The translations under genes and the position numbers were made by a program. Below the pieces are notes generated by a model that worked only from the letters and a program-made list of their open reading frames with translations, searched no databases and was not told the origin of the DNA. Of a DNA stretch of 63,460 nt, positions 8,959-20,139 are shown in pieces; position 1 is the stretch's first letter, and every line of letters begins with the position of its first letter. The stretch is from Vreelandella boliviensis LC1. Lineage in GTDB: Bacteria > Pseudomonadota > Gammaproteobacteria > Pseudomonadales > Halomonadaceae. The DNA is taken from contig NZ_JH393259.1 in assembly GCF_000236035.1 (NCBI RefSeq), forward strand, positions 271,094 through 334,553. Reading direction: 5' to 3'.

Positions 8959-9702
8959 TTAATCGCTCACCTTGCGGCAGTACATCATGTAGTTGACCGA
9001 AACATCATGGCCAACTAAACGGTAGTGTCGGGTTAGCGGGTTGTAGGTAAGACCTGTCTGCTCACGCACTTCTAAACCACTGTCACGAGACCAGGCGGCC
9101 ATTTCTGAAGGGCGAATAAATTTTGCATAGTTATGCGTACCCCGGGGCAGCAGTCTAAGCACGTACTCGGCGCCTAGTATTGCGAACGCGTAGGACTTGG
9201 CAGTGCGATTCAGCGTAGAGAAAAATACATAACCGCCTGGTCGAACCAGGGCGCTGCAGGCACGAATCACGGACGCCGGGTCGGGTACGTGCTCAAGCAT
9301 CTCCATGCAGGTTATTGCATCGTAAAAGCCGGGCTTTTGGACCGCCATGGCTTCCACGCTGATGTGCTGATAATCAACCTCAACGCCGCGCTCTGGCGCT
9401 TCACCAAGATCAATGCCGGTTACTTTAGCCCCACGTTTGGCCATCGATTCACTCAAAATGCCGCCGCCACAACCCACATCCAGCACTTTTTTGCCCGCCA
9501 ACCCTGCACGCGCATCAATAAAATCGAGGCGCAAAGGGTTAATCTCGTGGAGCGGTTTAAATTCACCCTGCGGATCCCACCAGCGGCTAGCGAGCGCTTC
9601 AAATTTAGCGACTTCGGCGGCATCGACGTTGTCTTGATAGTGACCAGCAGTGCTATCCTGTGGTGTCGCTTGCATGTTTTGACTCCCATTGTCATTGAGC
9701 AT
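8959..9702 (-). CDS. ubiG: ubiquinone biosynthesis O-methyltransferase UbiG
   Basis: A SAM-dependent methyltransferase performing both O-methylation steps of ubiquinone synthesis. The SAM-binding motif I is [12 protein letters not shown], the family signature [20 protein letters not shown] is near residue 34, and [11 protein letters not shown] is motif II. The frame starts at 9702, and a second ATG (MQATPQ) nine codons later is also plausible. It is the first gene of a two-gene minus-strand operon with the HAD phosphatase and is divergent from galU. Confidence 0.96.
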   Translation of the reverse strand: MLNDNGSQNMQATPQDSTAGHYQDNVDAAEVAKFEALASRWWDPQGEFKPLHEINPLRLDFIDARAGLAGKKVLDVGCGGGILSESMAKRGAKVTGIDLGEAPERGVEVDYQHISVEAMAVQKPGFYDAITCMEMLEHVPDPASVIRACSALVRPGGYVFFSTLNRTAKSYAFAILGAEYVLRLLPRGTHNYAKFIRPSEMAAWSRDSGLEVREQTGLTYNPLTRHYRLVGHDVSVNYMMYCRKVSD

Positions 9703-9826
9703 TAAGCGAAAAGTTGACGCTTAATCACTGGTTACCGTCCATTGGCGAGGTGGCATCCATCCACGCCTTCAGTATTATGGACATTCTAACCACTCCTGTG
9801 TCGGAACGCATGAAAAGGACCTCTCT

Positions 9827-10717
9827 ATGATTCGCAAGGCCGTACTTCCTGTTGCTGGGTTTGGCACCCGCTGCTTGCCGGCTTCGAAGGCTATTCCCAA
9901 GGAGATGATTACGATTGTCGATAGGCCAGTCATTCAATATGTCGTTGAAGAGGCAATTGCCGCTGGTATTCGCGAGACTGTGCTGGTCACCAGCAGCAAT
10001 AAAAGCGCTATCGAAAACCACTTCGATACCCACGCCGAGCTGGAAGCTAGCCTGGAAGCGAAAGGTAAGCACGAGCTTTTGGCGATGTTGCGCAACCTCG
10101 TGCCTGACAACGTTAGCATTATCAGCATACGTCAAGGTGTACCGCTAGGGTTGGGTCATGCAGTGCTATGCGCTCGCCCGATTATTGGCGACGATGAACC
10201 TTTTGCGGTGCTGCTCCCCGACGTGCTGGTCGATAACAGCGCCAACCAATCGACCGACTTGGCCGACATGTTAGCGACGTATGATCAGCAGCAAAAGGCG
10301 CAGCTGATGGTGGAAGAGGTGGCTTGGGAGCAAGTAGAGAAATATGGCATCGTGGCGCCAGCCGGTGACGTGCCCGCCCCAAATCAATCGGTAGATCTCG
10401 TGGGGATGGTGGAAAAACCTAAGCGCGATGTGGCGCCCTCAAATCTAGCAGTGATTGGTCGTTATGCGCTGCCAGGCCATATTTTCCCTATTTTAGAAGC
10501 AACACAGCCCGGTGCCGGTGGTGAAATTCAACTGACCGATGCGCTGGAAACGCTGCGCCAACAGTCGGGCGTTCAGGCATATCGTATGCAGGGCACTACC
10601 TACGATTGTGGTCAGCCGCTGGGTTACCTTGAAGCCACGCTCGCCTACGCGCGTCGTCATCCAGAGTTTGGCGAAGGTTTCAAAGCCCTGCTATCACGTT
10701 ACCATCAAGGAGGGTAA
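9827..10717 (+). CDS. galU: UTP-glucose-1-phosphate uridylyltransferase GalU
   Basis: GalU makes UDP-glucose from UTP and glucose-1-phosphate for envelope polysaccharides. The nucleotide-binding motif AGFGTRCLPASKAIPKEM is at residues 10-27 and the catalytic region GLGHAVLCARPIIGDDEPF is near 107. The C-terminal GGEIQLTDAL and YDCGQPLGY segments are canonical. The 296-aa length is normal. It is separated by only 3 bp from the dehydrogenase-like gene downstream, forming the familiar galU-ugd pair. Confidence 0.97.
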   Translation: MIRKAVLPVAGFGTRCLPASKAIPKEMITIVDRPVIQYVVEEAIAAGIRETVLVTSSNKSAIENHFDTHAELEASLEAKGKHELLAMLRNLVPDNVSIISIRQGVPLGLGHAVLCARPIIGDDEPFAVLLPDVLVDNSANQSTDLADMLATYDQQQKAQLMVEEVAWEQVEKYGIVAPAGDVPAPNQSVDLVGMVEKPKRDVAPSNLAVIGRYALPGHIFPILEATQPGAGGEIQLTDALETLRQQSGVQAYRMQGTTYDCGQPLGYLEATLAYARRHPEFGEGFKALLSRYHQGG

Positions 10718-10720
10718 CCC

Positions 10721-12013
10721 ATGCGGGTGTTACTTTACGGTAGCGAATTAAGCGCAGCGACGGCAGCCGCGGCGTTGGCCTGGGTGGGCCATCAGGTGCA
10801 GTGGTTACCTCATTCCGATGCTCCCTGGTCAGCACTTTCCCAGGTGGGCTGGCTACATAGCGAGCCTCAGCTGATGGCGCATCTGGAGCAGGGCTTGGCA
10901 GAGGGAACTCTCCAGGTCATAGAGCAACTTAAAGATGCTGCCATCCCTGAAGTGGTCTGGCTGGCATTATCGCCCGAGCAGCGCAGCTCGGCCAGTGTTC
11001 TGGTTGAAGATCCGCTATTAGCTGATCAGCAGGGCATTGTGCTTATTAATAATTCAACGTTTCCAGTCGGCGATACCGAGCGCCTACATGCGCTGCTGGG
11101 CGCGCAGCATACCAGTGTTGCACTCCCCGATACTTTGGAAGAGGGCCGGGCGTGGGACTCGTTTACCCGCCCCGCTAGGCGGCTGCTGGGTTGCGATAAT
11201 GCAACTGGCGAGCAGGTGACAAGAGAGCTGCTACGTGCATTTAATCGCCGCAGCGAAGTATTTCAATGTATGCCACGTCGCGCTGCGGAGCTCACCAAGC
11301 TGGCCATTAACGGCATGCTCGCTACGCGCATCAGTTATATGAATGAAATTGCTGGCTTGGCTGATACCCTGGGGGTGGATGTCGAACATGTTCGTCAGGG
11401 AATGGGCGCCGACTCACGTATCGGTTTTGAGTATCTCTACCCAGGGTGTGGGTTTGGCGGGCCTAACTTCTCACGGGATTTGATGCGTCTGGCCGACGTT
11501 CAACTGCAAAGTGGTCGTTATTCCGCGCTGCTTGAACAGGTGATGGATATCAATGAGCAGAAGAAAGAAACACTGTTCCGCAAGCTGTGGGCTCACTTTG
11601 CTGGCGAGATAGCAGGTAAGACTGTGGCGATTTGGGGCGCTGCGTTTAAACCCGGCACTGCGCGTATTGACCATGCCCCAGTATTAACTTTGCTTGAGGC
11701 GCTTTGGGCGCAGGGGGTTAAGGTTCAACTCCACGACCCAGCGGCGGTGCCTGCTCTCCACGCCTTGGTAGGCGAGCGTGACGATCTGCGTACCTATACT
11801 CATGACCCCTACCAAGCCTGTGAGGGGGCCGATGTGCTAATGCTGGTGACCGAATGGAAAACGTATTGGAACCCTGACTGGCACCGACTCGGCTCGCTAT
11901 TAAACGCTAAACTCGTATTAGATGGGCGCAATATTTACGACCCTGAATTTGTTGCCAGCTGTGGATTAATGTACCGAGGTATTGGCCGTCGTGCCGATCC
12001 GAAGACTCTTTGA
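10721..12013 (+). CDS. nucleotide-sugar dehydrogenase-like protein lacking the catalytic Cys
   Basis: Homologous in layout to UDP-glucose 6-dehydrogenase: N-terminal NAD domain, helical linker and C-terminal UDP-binding domain, with the full 430-aa length. Several key positions are changed. The NAD glycine motif (GxGYVG) reads GSELSA at residues 7-12. The usual FLREG substrate loop reads TLEEG. The catalytic motif GGxCxPKD reads GGPNFSRD, so the nucleophilic cysteine is Asn249. Lys193 in LTKLAIN and the final Asp253 remain. Its position after galU implies ugd ancestry, but normal dehydrogenase activity is doubtful. The reading frame is intact. Confidence 0.8.
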   Translation: MRVLLYGSELSAATAAAALAWVGHQVQWLPHSDAPWSALSQVGWLHSEPQLMAHLEQGLAEGTLQVIEQLKDAAIPEVVWLALSPEQRSSASVLVEDPLLADQQGIVLINNSTFPVGDTERLHALLGAQHTSVALPDTLEEGRAWDSFTRPARRLLGCDNATGEQVTRELLRAFNRRSEVFQCMPRRAAELTKLAINGMLATRISYMNEIAGLADTLGVDVEHVRQGMGADSRIGFEYLYPGCGFGGPNFSRDLMRLADVQLQSGRYSALLEQVMDINEQKKETLFRKLWAHFAGEIAGKTVAIWGAAFKPGTARIDHAPVLTLLEALWAQGVKVQLHDPAAVPALHALVGERDDLRTYTHDPYQACEGADVLMLVTEWKTYWNPDWHRLGSLLNAKLVLDGRNIYDPEFVASCGLMYRGIGRRADPKTL

Positions 12014-12022
12014 GGAAATGTC

Positions 12023-12856
12023 ATGCCAGACGCCACCGCATCCTCTCGTATTGTGCCCGATGTGGATCAAAGCTTGACGGCGCAACATTTACGCCACCGA
12101 AAGGGGCCGACGCTATGGCCGCTATGGCTATGCTTGCTACTGATCATTGCGCTATTGGGCGCGGCGGCAGTTGGACTTTGGTACGAACGTGAACGACTTT
12201 TAGATGAGCTACATCGGGTGAGTGGTGAAGTTTCTAACGTGCATGCCCGCTTGGATTCGGATGACACAGATGTACAAGACACGATAACATTTGTACAAGC
12301 ACAGATGTCGACGCTTTTCCAAGAGCAAGAGCAGCTATCTATGTCGTTGGCCGATACCCGCGAGGAGTTGTACAGTTTACTCACCATGAATGAGGATATG
12401 GTCTCCAGTGATTCGATCAATACGCTTTTGCAGCAGTTGGCTCAGCTGAGGGAGCAGGCTGAGTTGCGTGACAGTCAACTTATGGCAGTGCGGGAATCTC
12501 TTAATGCGCTGGAACAAACAGGAACGTCTGGTCGTCAAAATCTCGTTGAAGAAGTTGTCCACCAGGAGCAATTGACTGGGCAGCGCCTTTCAGCACTGGA
12601 TAGCCAGATAAATAGTGTCAGAAGCGCATGGGAAGAACAGTTGTCTGAGCAAAGAGCCGCGATTGAGGCCCGCTTTGATGAGCTAGAAACATCCTTTGCA
12701 GAGTCTGTCGCAGAGATAGAATCGCCAGCGGGCCAGGAAGCCCTGGAAACATTGGAGCAGGAGTGGTCTCAACGCCTGAATTCGCTGGAAAGCGATGTGC
12801 GCCAAGTACGTCAAGCACAGCTTGCCTTCAGTGCCCAGCTAGAGATGTTGCGCTAA
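12023..12856 (+). CDS. single-pass membrane coiled-coil protein, unknown function
   Basis: I do not recognise the family. The 277-aa protein has a short cytoplasmic N-terminus, one membrane helix at about residues 31-54 (LWPLWLCLLLIIALLGAAAVGLW), and then a long Glu/Gln/Leu-rich region that should be coiled coil in the periplasm. GAGG upstream supports ATG 12023. It follows the ugd-like gene by 9 bp and precedes tamA by about 100 bp, so an envelope role is plausible. Its layout resembles HemX-like or tail-less scaffold proteins, but no enzymatic motif is visible. Confidence 0.75.
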   Translation: MPDATASSRIVPDVDQSLTAQHLRHRKGPTLWPLWLCLLLIIALLGAAAVGLWYERERLLDELHRVSGEVSNVHARLDSDDTDVQDTITFVQAQMSTLFQEQEQLSMSLADTREELYSLLTMNEDMVSSDSINTLLQQLAQLREQAELRDSQLMAVRESLNALEQTGTSGRQNLVEEVVHQEQLTGQRLSALDSQINSVRSAWEEQLSEQRAAIEARFDELETSFAESVAEIESPAGQEALETLEQEWSQRLNSLESDVRQVRQAQLAFSAQLEMLR

Positions 12857-12960
12857 CGAATTGCGTCGAGTGTATAAATGTGACTGCTTAATCTTTGACA
12901 TGCTTGCGCGTTGAAATGCTTAGGCGATGAAGCCGCTGATTTAGGTTGGGATAAAAATGT

Positions 12961-14814
12961 ATGGGAAGACAACGGCGATGGACATCAGCCACAGGACGCA
13001 CGTTTTTTGCAGTGCTACCCCTGTTATGCGTATCACATGGTGCATGGGCATTAGAGGCGACCATTGCGGGCGTTTCCGATGAGGTCGAAGGCAATATCCA
13101 AGCCTATTTACAGAACATCGATGCAGCGCGATATACTGAGGTGCGCTTAGAGGGCGAAATTCGTCGACGCACCCAGGAAGCAATGCGTGTTTATGGCTAC
13201 TACGAGCCGGATATAACCCTTGAGCGCGCCACTGATGAGCGCGTTTGGCTTGAAATCGAGCCTGGCCCCCAGGTTGAAATTGAAATTCTGTCCATCAATG
13301 TGGAAGGCGATGCGAGCGATGACCCGCCTTTTCAACAGGCAGTAGAAGACTTTCCCCTGCAAGAGGGGGATGTGTTGCGGCATGCCCCTTGGGATCGGCT
13401 AAGTAGTCAATTTTCAGGATTGGCTATCGAGCGAGGATACTTTGACTGGGGGTTTACCGATCGGCGCATGGAAGTACGCCCGTATTTGCGAAGTGCGCGC
13501 CTCTATATGGATTTCGACAGCGGCCCCCGCTACCAATTCGGTGAAACCTCAATAACCGGCAGCCATATTGTGCTAGACCGGTTGCGTCGCATGCAGCCAT
13601 ATGAGCAGGGTGATCCCTATTTGGCGAGAACCTTAGCAGAATATAACCAATCGCTTGCAGAAACCGGCTGGTTTAGCTCGGTATCGGTTCGCCCGCGCCT
13701 TGAAACCGCTCAAGAATTAACTGTCGCACCCTTTGGTGGTGGTGATCCTTGGTGGAGCGAAGCCACTGCATCGCAGCCCAAACGACCTCGTTTGAGCAGC
13801 GCAGCACTGGCCAGTGCGTTGAGTATTAATATGCGCGATAATACCCAGTTGCCCATCGATATCAGCGTCACACCTGCTGATCGTCACCAGTTCGAAGTGG
13901 GTATTGGTTATGCTACCGATGTAGGGCCGCGGCTGCGCTTTGGTTGGGAGCAGCCGTGGATCAATCGCTATGGTCACAGCCTTAAACACGACCTCTTTTT
14001 ATCCTCCCCGGAACAGCGTTTTACCGGGGCGTATAATGTGCCACTCGAGAACCCCCTTCGCGATAGCTATCGGCTTCAATACGGGATCCGAAATGTCGAC
14101 GATAGTGACACTCAATCAATAGAAGGCACCGTCGAGCTTGCTCGGCGGTGGAAGTTCGATAACGACTGGGTACAAACGCTCTTTTTCCGCACTACCTATG
14201 AAGACTTCGAGCAGGGCGGCGAAGCGGATCAGGTATGGCTGTTTTATCCTGGTATCCAGTGGTCACGCACGCGAACTCGTCCTCAACGCTTCCCATTATG
14301 GGGTGACCGTCAGCAGCTCTCTTTAGAGTTCTCAGATACCGTCTGGGGATCAGATGCGACATTTGCTCGCATTACGGGAGATACGGAGTGGATCCGTATG
14401 ATTGGCAATGATAACCGCTTCTTGGCACGTATCAGTTTAGGGGCCATTGAAACCGATGATTTTGCCAAAATACCGCCATCGCTGCGCTTTTTTGCGGGCG
14501 GCGACCGCAGTGTGCGTGGCTACTCTTATGAGAGCTTATCCCCCCGTAACGAAGAGGGCCGACTACGCGGCGGCCAGCAAATGCTCACCTCGACCCTTGA
14601 GTATCAGCGGCGTGTGAAAGGGAATTGGTGGGGTGCCACTTTCGTGGATAACGGCGACGCCTTTGATAACTGGGGCCCCAATGATTTGAAAACAGGCGCC
14701 GGGGCCGGGGTGCGCTGGGTTTCGCCTGTGGGGCCAGTTCGCTTTGACATTGCCCACCCCTTCGACCACGAAGACGATTGGCGTTTGCACTTTTCGATTG
14801 GACCAGAATTCTAG
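12961..14814 (+). CDS. tamA: translocation and assembly module outer-membrane protein TamA
   Basis: TamA is an Omp85-family barrel that, with TamB, supports outer-membrane protein assembly or phospholipid transport. A signal peptide ends near residue 30 (SHGAWA). Three POTRA domains occupy about 31-270 and the 16-strand barrel follows. The Omp85 lid motif GGDRSVRGYSYESLSP is present near residue 515 and the chain ends in Phe, as expected for a barrel. The 617-aa length is usual. tamB follows after 9 bp. Confidence 0.94.
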   Translation: MGRQRRWTSATGRTFFAVLPLLCVSHGAWALEATIAGVSDEVEGNIQAYLQNIDAARYTEVRLEGEIRRRTQEAMRVYGYYEPDITLERATDERVWLEIEPGPQVEIEILSINVEGDASDDPPFQQAVEDFPLQEGDVLRHAPWDRLSSQFSGLAIERGYFDWGFTDRRMEVRPYLRSARLYMDFDSGPRYQFGETSITGSHIVLDRLRRMQPYEQGDPYLARTLAEYNQSLAETGWFSSVSVRPRLETAQELTVAPFGGGDPWWSEATASQPKRPRLSSAALASALSINMRDNTQLPIDISVTPADRHQFEVGIGYATDVGPRLRFGWEQPWINRYGHSLKHDLFLSSPEQRFTGAYNVPLENPLRDSYRLQYGIRNVDDSDTQSIEGTVELARRWKFDNDWVQTLFFRTTYEDFEQGGEADQVWLFYPGIQWSRTRTRPQRFPLWGDRQQLSLEFSDTVWGSDATFARITGDTEWIRMIGNDNRFLARISLGAIETDDFAKIPPSLRFFAGGDRSVRGYSYESLSPRNEEGRLRGGQQMLTSTLEYQRRVKGNWWGATFVDNGDAFDNWGPNDLKTGAGAGVRWVSPVGPVRFDIAHPFDHEDDWRLHFSIGPEF

Positions 14815-14823
14815 GAGAGAGAC

Positions 14824-17800
14824 TTGTCGCAGGTTGAGCCAGCTACATCTGATAAACGCCTTATGTTGTCTCCCAAATATCGCGCCTGGCTTTTGCTCTG
14901 GAGCCTTGTGCGTCTTGTTATCGTGCTGCCCATTTGGCTGTTTGGCATTGTGGCGCTCATTGTGGGGGTGGCGTTATCTCCTTGGGGCACGGGGGTGTTG
15001 CTCACGCAGGGTGAGCAGCGTGATTTCTTCTCCTACGCGCATCATGAAGGCGGCTTGCTTGACCATTTTCAGCTTGAAGATTTTCAACTTCAGCTGGGAG
15101 AAACCCGCATAACTGTGGATGAGTTTGAACTCCAGTGGGCGGATGACTGTGTGTTGTCAGGGCGTTTATGCATTGACACACTGCGTGTGGTGGGTGCCGA
15201 TATTCGGCTAGGTTCATCCAATGAGCAGGCACCACCACCCGAAGAAGAAGGGACGCCGCTGGCTATTCGTTTTCCTTTTCCCATCGAACTTCGTTCGTTA
15301 TTACTGAACGATGTCAGCCTGCGGCTGGCCAATGGTACCGAAGTGACGTGGCGTTCCTTAAGCTCAGCGGCCGTTGCTGAAGGAAACGAAGTGCGACTCT
15401 CGCCAACGCACTTGGATCAGCCTCGCCTCTATATACCACCATCATCGGGCGTTCTGCTCACCCAAGGCATTGAAACGCCGCTTTATGCTGAAGCTATCGA
15501 TGCCGCTATCTTGCTCAATCAACCACCCCGAGAGGTCCAGGCGGCGGTGGAAACGCCTGAAGATCAGCTCGCAGAGCGCGAACGCCTGGAACTGCCGGAT
15601 ATCACGCTACCGGTTGATATCCAGATACCTGAATTCACGCTTAACGATTTTCGTTTGGAAGGGGCCACCGAGTATCGCGTTGAGCGACTGCGGCTTGGGT
15701 TGCTAACCAAAGGTAATGACGTTGAGTTAACCGAGCTTTCCGTGGTTACGCCGGATGCTGAAGCTGAATTAACTGCGAACGCTACTTTAAGCGGTAACTA
15801 TCCACTCGAAGCCCGCTTAAACGTAGAACTGTTTTTGCCCGGGATTTATCCTGAACTAAGTGGCGAGTCTTTAACGTTAACGCTGTCTGGCCCACTGGAT
15901 GCACTTGAAGCGCAGTTGGATGCATTCGGTGCGGTCAATGCGTCACTAAGCGGCCAAGTAGACGTGCTGGCCCCAACGCTGCCGTTTCAACTGCAGCTGC
16001 AAAGTGACCAAGTACAGTGGCCTTTACCTGTCAGCGGAGATGCCAGTAGAGATGAACGCGTCGATGACAGCGCTGAAGAAGCTGCCACCGACCCCTATAT
16101 AGTGGATGGCCTGGATCTACAGCTAACCGGCAGCCTGAGCGATTATAGTGCTCAGTTAGCTATGACGGTTGAGGGTCCGAGCCTGCCGCGCACTCAAATT
16201 AACGTCACCGGCGAGGGCGATCTTGAGCAGTTCAGTTGGCAACCGCTCACCCTCGCAGTCGACGAAAGCTCCCTGCGCAGCGAAGGCAACATCAGCTGGG
16301 TAGCACCGCTACAGGTCAACACGACTATTCGTCTGGATCAGTTTAACCCTGCCCATTTCGTTGATCAGCTAGAGGGTAATTTAAACGGTGACATTGAGCT
16401 TAGGCTGCATCAGCAAGAGGAACTGTGGGCCATTAGCGTGCCCAGCTTAGCGATTGATGGTGAGCTGCGCGACTATCCGTTAACCCTGCAAGCGGCCTTT
16501 GACGCTAACAGCAACTTTGAGTTGGATATTGACGAGCTACTGTTTACTCAAGGGGATAATCGCCTAGAAGCAGCGGGGCAAATCAGCGAGCAGGCCATGT
16601 CGTTAAATGCTGATATTGCGCTACGCCAGCTGCAAACCCTCTCGCCAGATTTGGCGGGCACTATTGTGGGAACGCTAGAGGCGAGTGGTAGTTTTAATCA
16701 GCCCCAATTACTCGCCAATTTACAGGGCGATGGCTTGCGTTTTGGCGAAAACAGGATTGAACGGCTTGCGTTAGATGCCGATGTACAGGGCATCGATGAC
16801 CCCTCTTTGGATGTACAACTAACGCTACAGAACGTCAATGCGGGGGGGCAGGCGCTGACAAACATTGAGGCAAATCTTGCTGGGCGCCTCTCTGAACACC
16901 GGCTTGAATTGACCGCCCAAGGCGCCAACAACAGCGTTCTAAACCGTGTTCTGCTTGCCTTGGATGGCCGTTATGACAAGCAGGGCCCGCGGTATCAGGC
17001 TCGCGTAACTCCCCTGGAATTCGATTCTGACGCTGGGGATATTCGCCTTGAATCGCCCCTAGACTTACGCTACGAACTGGCTAATGGTCAGGCGCTCCTG
17101 TCGCCGTTTTGCCTGCGCCGTGAGCAGGGCGGGCTGGTCTGTTCTGAAGAGGAAATCAATGCCTCTGCGCAGCAGGGCAGCGCCGTGCTTTCGGTGCGTG
17201 AAGTGCCAATGGAAATGCTAGAGCCTTTTTTACCGGAAGAGTGGCAGTTAGAGGGCGATACAACGGCGGATCTCGTCGCCAACTGGCGCCAGGGTGGTAC
17301 CCAATGGCAGGTAGATCTACAAATTCTTAGCGAACTCGCGATTACCGCCGTCAATGATTATGGTCAGCCTGTCCAACTGCCAGAGATCAATCTAGACGCT
17401 CAGATCGAAGCCACCCAAGCCCAGGTGGATGCCAATGTATCGCTCTCGCTTGCCGAGGCAGGAGATCTCAACTTAGACCTGTCGATCAACGACCCATTAG
17501 GGTCAGGCGTATTATCAGGAGAGCTGCGTGCAAACAATGTGTCGTTACAGCCCTATCGGCCCATGTTGGTGGGGATGGATCGATTGGAAGGTGATCTTAG
17601 CGGCAGCGTCCAAATTACCGGCTCAACCGCTCAGCCTGACTTACAGGGCCAGCTTGGACTGCGCAGTATCGGTGTAAGTGGCCCAGATATTCCTGTCGAT
17701 GTTCGAGATGGCGAACTGGTGGTCTCTTTCGACGGTGAGCAGGGGGAAATTGACGGTTATCTAGCCGCAGAGCGTGGGCGTATGGAAATCACCGGTAATG

Positions 17801-18876
17801 CTTATTGGCCAAGCGGCGATGATTGGAGGATTGGCGTTGATCTTAATGCAGTCCAAGAGCCTATCTTGGCCGTACTGCCCCAGTTCGGCCAACTTGAGGT
17901 AGCCCCTGATATCCGTATCCGGGTCACGCCTGAAAGGTTGCAAGTGAGGGGGGATGTCAATATACCTTGGGCACGGCTTGAAATGGGCAATATACCCTCA
18001 TCAGCCATCACACCGAGTGGCGATGAAGTGATTATTACCGAGCGTGATGATCGCCAGGCTGCAATTGAAGCTCAGCGTGCGGCTGCTAACGGGGATGGCC
18101 CCAGTGCCGCGGATGAGCTTGCCGCCACAGGAATGGCCATTGATGTGCTGGTGACCTTAACACTGGGACGTGATATGCATATTTCAGCTTACGGCCTTGA
18201 GTCTGGTTTGGGAGGCTCACTGGAAATACGCCAAAGCAGCGGGGCGTTGCAGCTGTTTGGCGATGTTAATTTGGTCGATGGTCGTTTCCAAGCGTTCGGT
18301 CAAGACTTGGTTATACGCCGCGGTGAACTGCTGTTTAGCGGTCCTCCAGGTCTGCCTACACTAGACTTCGAGGCCATTCGCAACCCTGACGTTACCGAAG
18401 ATGGTGTCATCGCGGGTTTGCGAGTAACAGGTAGCGCCGAAGCGCCGAATGTACTGATTTTTTCTGAACCGGCAATGGATGAATCCCGTGCGCTCTCCTA
18501 CCTGTTACGGGGTCGTGCGCCGGATGCCTCTGGTGGCGGCATGGATAGCGCACTGACAACCGCGCTGATAGGGATGTCATTAGGGCGCACAGGTGGTGCG
18601 GTGGGCTCCATCGGTGAGGCTTTTGGTATTGACGATTTAACCCTGGATACCGCCGGTACAGGTGACGACAGCCAAGTCGCTGTCAGCGGCCAACTCACCG
18701 ACGATATTAGGATTAGTTATGGCGTGGGCATTTTCTCACCAATTGCGGAACTAACTCTACGCTACACGCTATGGCGTAACCTTTATGTACAGGCCGTATC
18801 GGGTACCAACCAAGCTGTGGATTTAATCTACACTTTTACCCGTTCCGGTAATCCTGAAATCCTACAGCAGCAATAA
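14824..18876 (+). CDS. tamB: translocation and assembly module inner-membrane protein TamB
   Basis: An AsmA-like bridge protein of 1350 aa. One N-terminal signal-anchor helix (about 21-50, [19 protein letters not shown]) is followed by a very long repetitive beta-rich periplasmic body and the conserved C-terminal DUF490/TamB domain (about 980-1350). I chose TTG 14824 because AGGAGAGAG lies directly upstream. ATG 14863 is an alternative. It partners with TamA, encoded 9 bp upstream. Confidence 0.94.
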   Translation: MSQVEPATSDKRLMLSPKYRAWLLLWSLVRLVIVLPIWLFGIVALIVGVALSPWGTGVLLTQGEQRDFFSYAHHEGGLLDHFQLEDFQLQLGETRITVDEFELQWADDCVLSGRLCIDTLRVVGADIRLGSSNEQAPPPEEEGTPLAIRFPFPIELRSLLLNDVSLRLANGTEVTWRSLSSAAVAEGNEVRLSPTHLDQPRLYIPPSSGVLLTQGIETPLYAEAIDAAILLNQPPREVQAAVETPEDQLAERERLELPDITLPVDIQIPEFTLNDFRLEGATEYRVERLRLGLLTKGNDVELTELSVVTPDAEAELTANATLSGNYPLEARLNVELFLPGIYPELSGESLTLTLSGPLDALEAQLDAFGAVNASLSGQVDVLAPTLPFQLQLQSDQVQWPLPVSGDASRDERVDDSAEEAATDPYIVDGLDLQLTGSLSDYSAQLAMTVEGPSLPRTQINVTGEGDLEQFSWQPLTLAVDESSLRSEGNISWVAPLQVNTTIRLDQFNPAHFVDQLEGNLNGDIELRLHQQEELWAISVPSLAIDGELRDYPLTLQAAFDANSNFELDIDELLFTQGDNRLEAAGQISEQAMSLNADIALRQLQTLSPDLAGTIVGTLEASGSFNQPQLLANLQGDGLRFGENRIERLALDADVQGIDDPSLDVQLTLQNVNAGGQALTNIEANLAGRLSEHRLELTAQGANNSVLNRVLLALDGRYDKQGPRYQARVTPLEFDSDAGDIRLESPLDLRYELANGQALLSPFCLRREQGGLVCSEEEINASAQQGSAVLSVREVPMEMLEPFLPEEWQLEGDTTADLVANWRQGGTQWQVDLQILSELAITAVNDYGQPVQLPEINLDAQIEATQAQVDANVSLSLAEAGDLNLDLSINDPLGSGVLSGELRANNVSLQPYRPMLVGMDRLEGDLSGSVQITGSTAQPDLQGQLGLRSIGVSGPDIPVDVRDGELVVSFDGEQGEIDGYLAAERGRMEITGNAYWPSGDDWRIGVDLNAVQEPILAVLPQFGQLEVAPDIRIRVTPERLQVRGDVNIPWARLEMGNIPSSAITPSGDEVIITERDDRQAAIEAQRAAANGDGPSAADELAATGMAIDVLVTLTLGRDMHISAYGLESGLGGSLEIRQSSGALQLFGDVNLVDGRFQAFGQDLVIRRGELLFSGPPGLPTLDFEAIRNPDVTEDGVIAGLRVTGSAEAPNVLIFSEPAMDESRALSYLLRGRAPDASGGGMDSALTTALIGMSLGRTGGAVGSIGEAFGIDDLTLDTAGTGDDSQVAVSGQLTDDIRISYGVGIFSPIAELTLRYTLWRNLYVQAVSGTNQAVDLIYTFTRSGNPEILQQQ

Positions 18877-18887
18877 GTGAGAGTGAT

Positions 18888-19520
18888 ATGTCATTGTTTT
18901 CAAAAACGCTTTCAAGTACTAACCGTGTTCTGCCCGGGCGCGATACGCCTATAGAGACAAGTGACGTACATGCCATTAATGGCCACTCACTACATCCGCC
19001 ATTTCCTCAAGGTCACGAGGAGATCGTGCTGGGTATGGGCTGCTTCTGGGGCGTGGAGCGTCTGTTTTGGCAGTTGCCCGGCGTATATGTCACTGCGGCG
19101 GGTTATGCCGGCGGCGAGACACCTAACCCCACCTATGAGGAAACTTGTACAGGGCGTACTGGCCACACCGAAGTGGTAAGAGTAATTTATGACCCACAGC
19201 AAGTAGAGTTGGAAACGCTGCTGCAGGTTTTCTGGGAACAGCACGACCCGACCCAGGGCAATCGCCAGGGTAACGACATTGGCTCGCAGTATCGCTCCGC
19301 TATTTTTACCACCAGCCAAGCGCAGCAGAAGGCAGCCGAACAGAGCGCAGCAGCCTATCAACAGGCGCTCAACAAAGCGGGCAGAGGGCCGATCACCACC
19401 GAGATTAAGCCGCTAGAAATGTTTTATTACGCGGAGGCCTACCATCAGCAGTATCTGGATAAAAACCCCAATGGCTACTGCGGGTTAAAAGGTACTGGCG
19501 TCACCTGCCCAATCGGTTAA
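18888..19520 (+). CDS. msrA: peptide methionine sulfoxide reductase MsrA
   Basis: MsrA repairs methionine-S-sulfoxide in proteins. The catalytic motif GMGCFWG places the nucleophile at Cys52, and resolving cysteines lie at Cys198 and Cys207 in the C-terminal [12 protein letters not shown] segment. The [24 protein letters not shown] block is canonical for the family. The length of 210 aa matches the longer E. coli-type MsrA. It follows tamB by 11 bp, as part of the same transcription direction. Confidence 0.97.
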   Translation: MSLFSKTLSSTNRVLPGRDTPIETSDVHAINGHSLHPPFPQGHEEIVLGMGCFWGVERLFWQLPGVYVTAAGYAGGETPNPTYEETCTGRTGHTEVVRVIYDPQQVELETLLQVFWEQHDPTQGNRQGNDIGSQYRSAIFTTSQAQQKAAEQSAAAYQQALNKAGRGPITTEIKPLEMFYYAEAYHQQYLDKNPNGYCGLKGTGVTCPIG

Positions 19521-19569
19521 AAAACGTATTTTAACTATTTAACCAACGATTCATCGACAGGAAGCCATT

Positions 19570-20097
19570 ATGCAGCAACATTATTACCAGAAGTGGGCTT
19601 CCCCGCGCGTCGCGCTAGCCAGCGCCTTGGCACTATTGATTTGCGCGCCGCTGGCTTGGGCAGACGAGGAGGCGAGTGCGCTAGCTATGCCTCAAGTCGT
19701 CAGCGACACGCCATTCGCAAGCGAACGTGAAGCTGTTATTTGGCGCCGCGAAGAGCTTAAAGATATTGAGAGTCTGGTGCGACAGCTGCGCTTTGATCTG
19801 ATTAACAATCAAGATATAGAGGCCGCCATGCCGCGCCTTCTCGAGCTGCAAGAGCGTGCCAGCGCACAACGTTTGTTACCTGCATTTATAGCGGGCACCC
19901 ACGGTAGTGGTTCCGAGGCGCGAGCCTCAATTTGGGAGGAGTGGGAGGACTTTGGCGCTGGGTTTATCGACCTTGAGGGTAAAATCGCCAATTTGATAGA
20001 AGTGGCTGAACAAGAGAATCCGCGTGATACTGCACGCGCTCTTTCAGAGGTAGGTGCCAGCTGTAAGAGCTGTCATCGCACCTACCGCTACGACTAG
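19570..20097 (+). CDS. cytochrome c556/c'-like periplasmic haem protein
   Basis: A 175-aa protein with a Sec signal peptide ending near LAWADEE (about residue 33), a four-helix-bundle type body and a C-terminal haem c motif CKSCH (Cys165, Cys168, His169) followed by RTYR. This is the layout of the cytochrome c'/c556 family. The redox partner is unknown. The stop codon lies in the loop of a perfect 8-bp inverted repeat. It is convergent with the carbonic anhydrase gene. Confidence 0.85.
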   Translation: MQQHYYQKWASPRVALASALALLICAPLAWADEEASALAMPQVVSDTPFASEREAVIWRREELKDIESLVRQLRFDLINNQDIEAAMPRLLELQERASAQRLLPAFIAGTHGSGSEARASIWEEWEDFGAGFIDLEGKIANLIEVAEQENPRDTARALSEVGASCKSCHRTYRYD

Positions 20098-20105
20098 CGT
20101 AGCGG
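20085..20105. repeat. inverted repeat spanning the cytochrome stop codon
   Basis: A perfect 8-bp stem (CCGCTACG at 20085-20092, CGTAGCGG at 20098-20105) has the loop ACTAG containing the TAG stop. It lies between convergent genes and could serve as a 3' mRNA hairpin for either strand. It has no T tract, so it is not a standard intrinsic terminator. Confidence 0.6.
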
Positions 20106-20139
20106 CAAGTACTGGAGAAATGGGTACGGAGGAGGGCGT

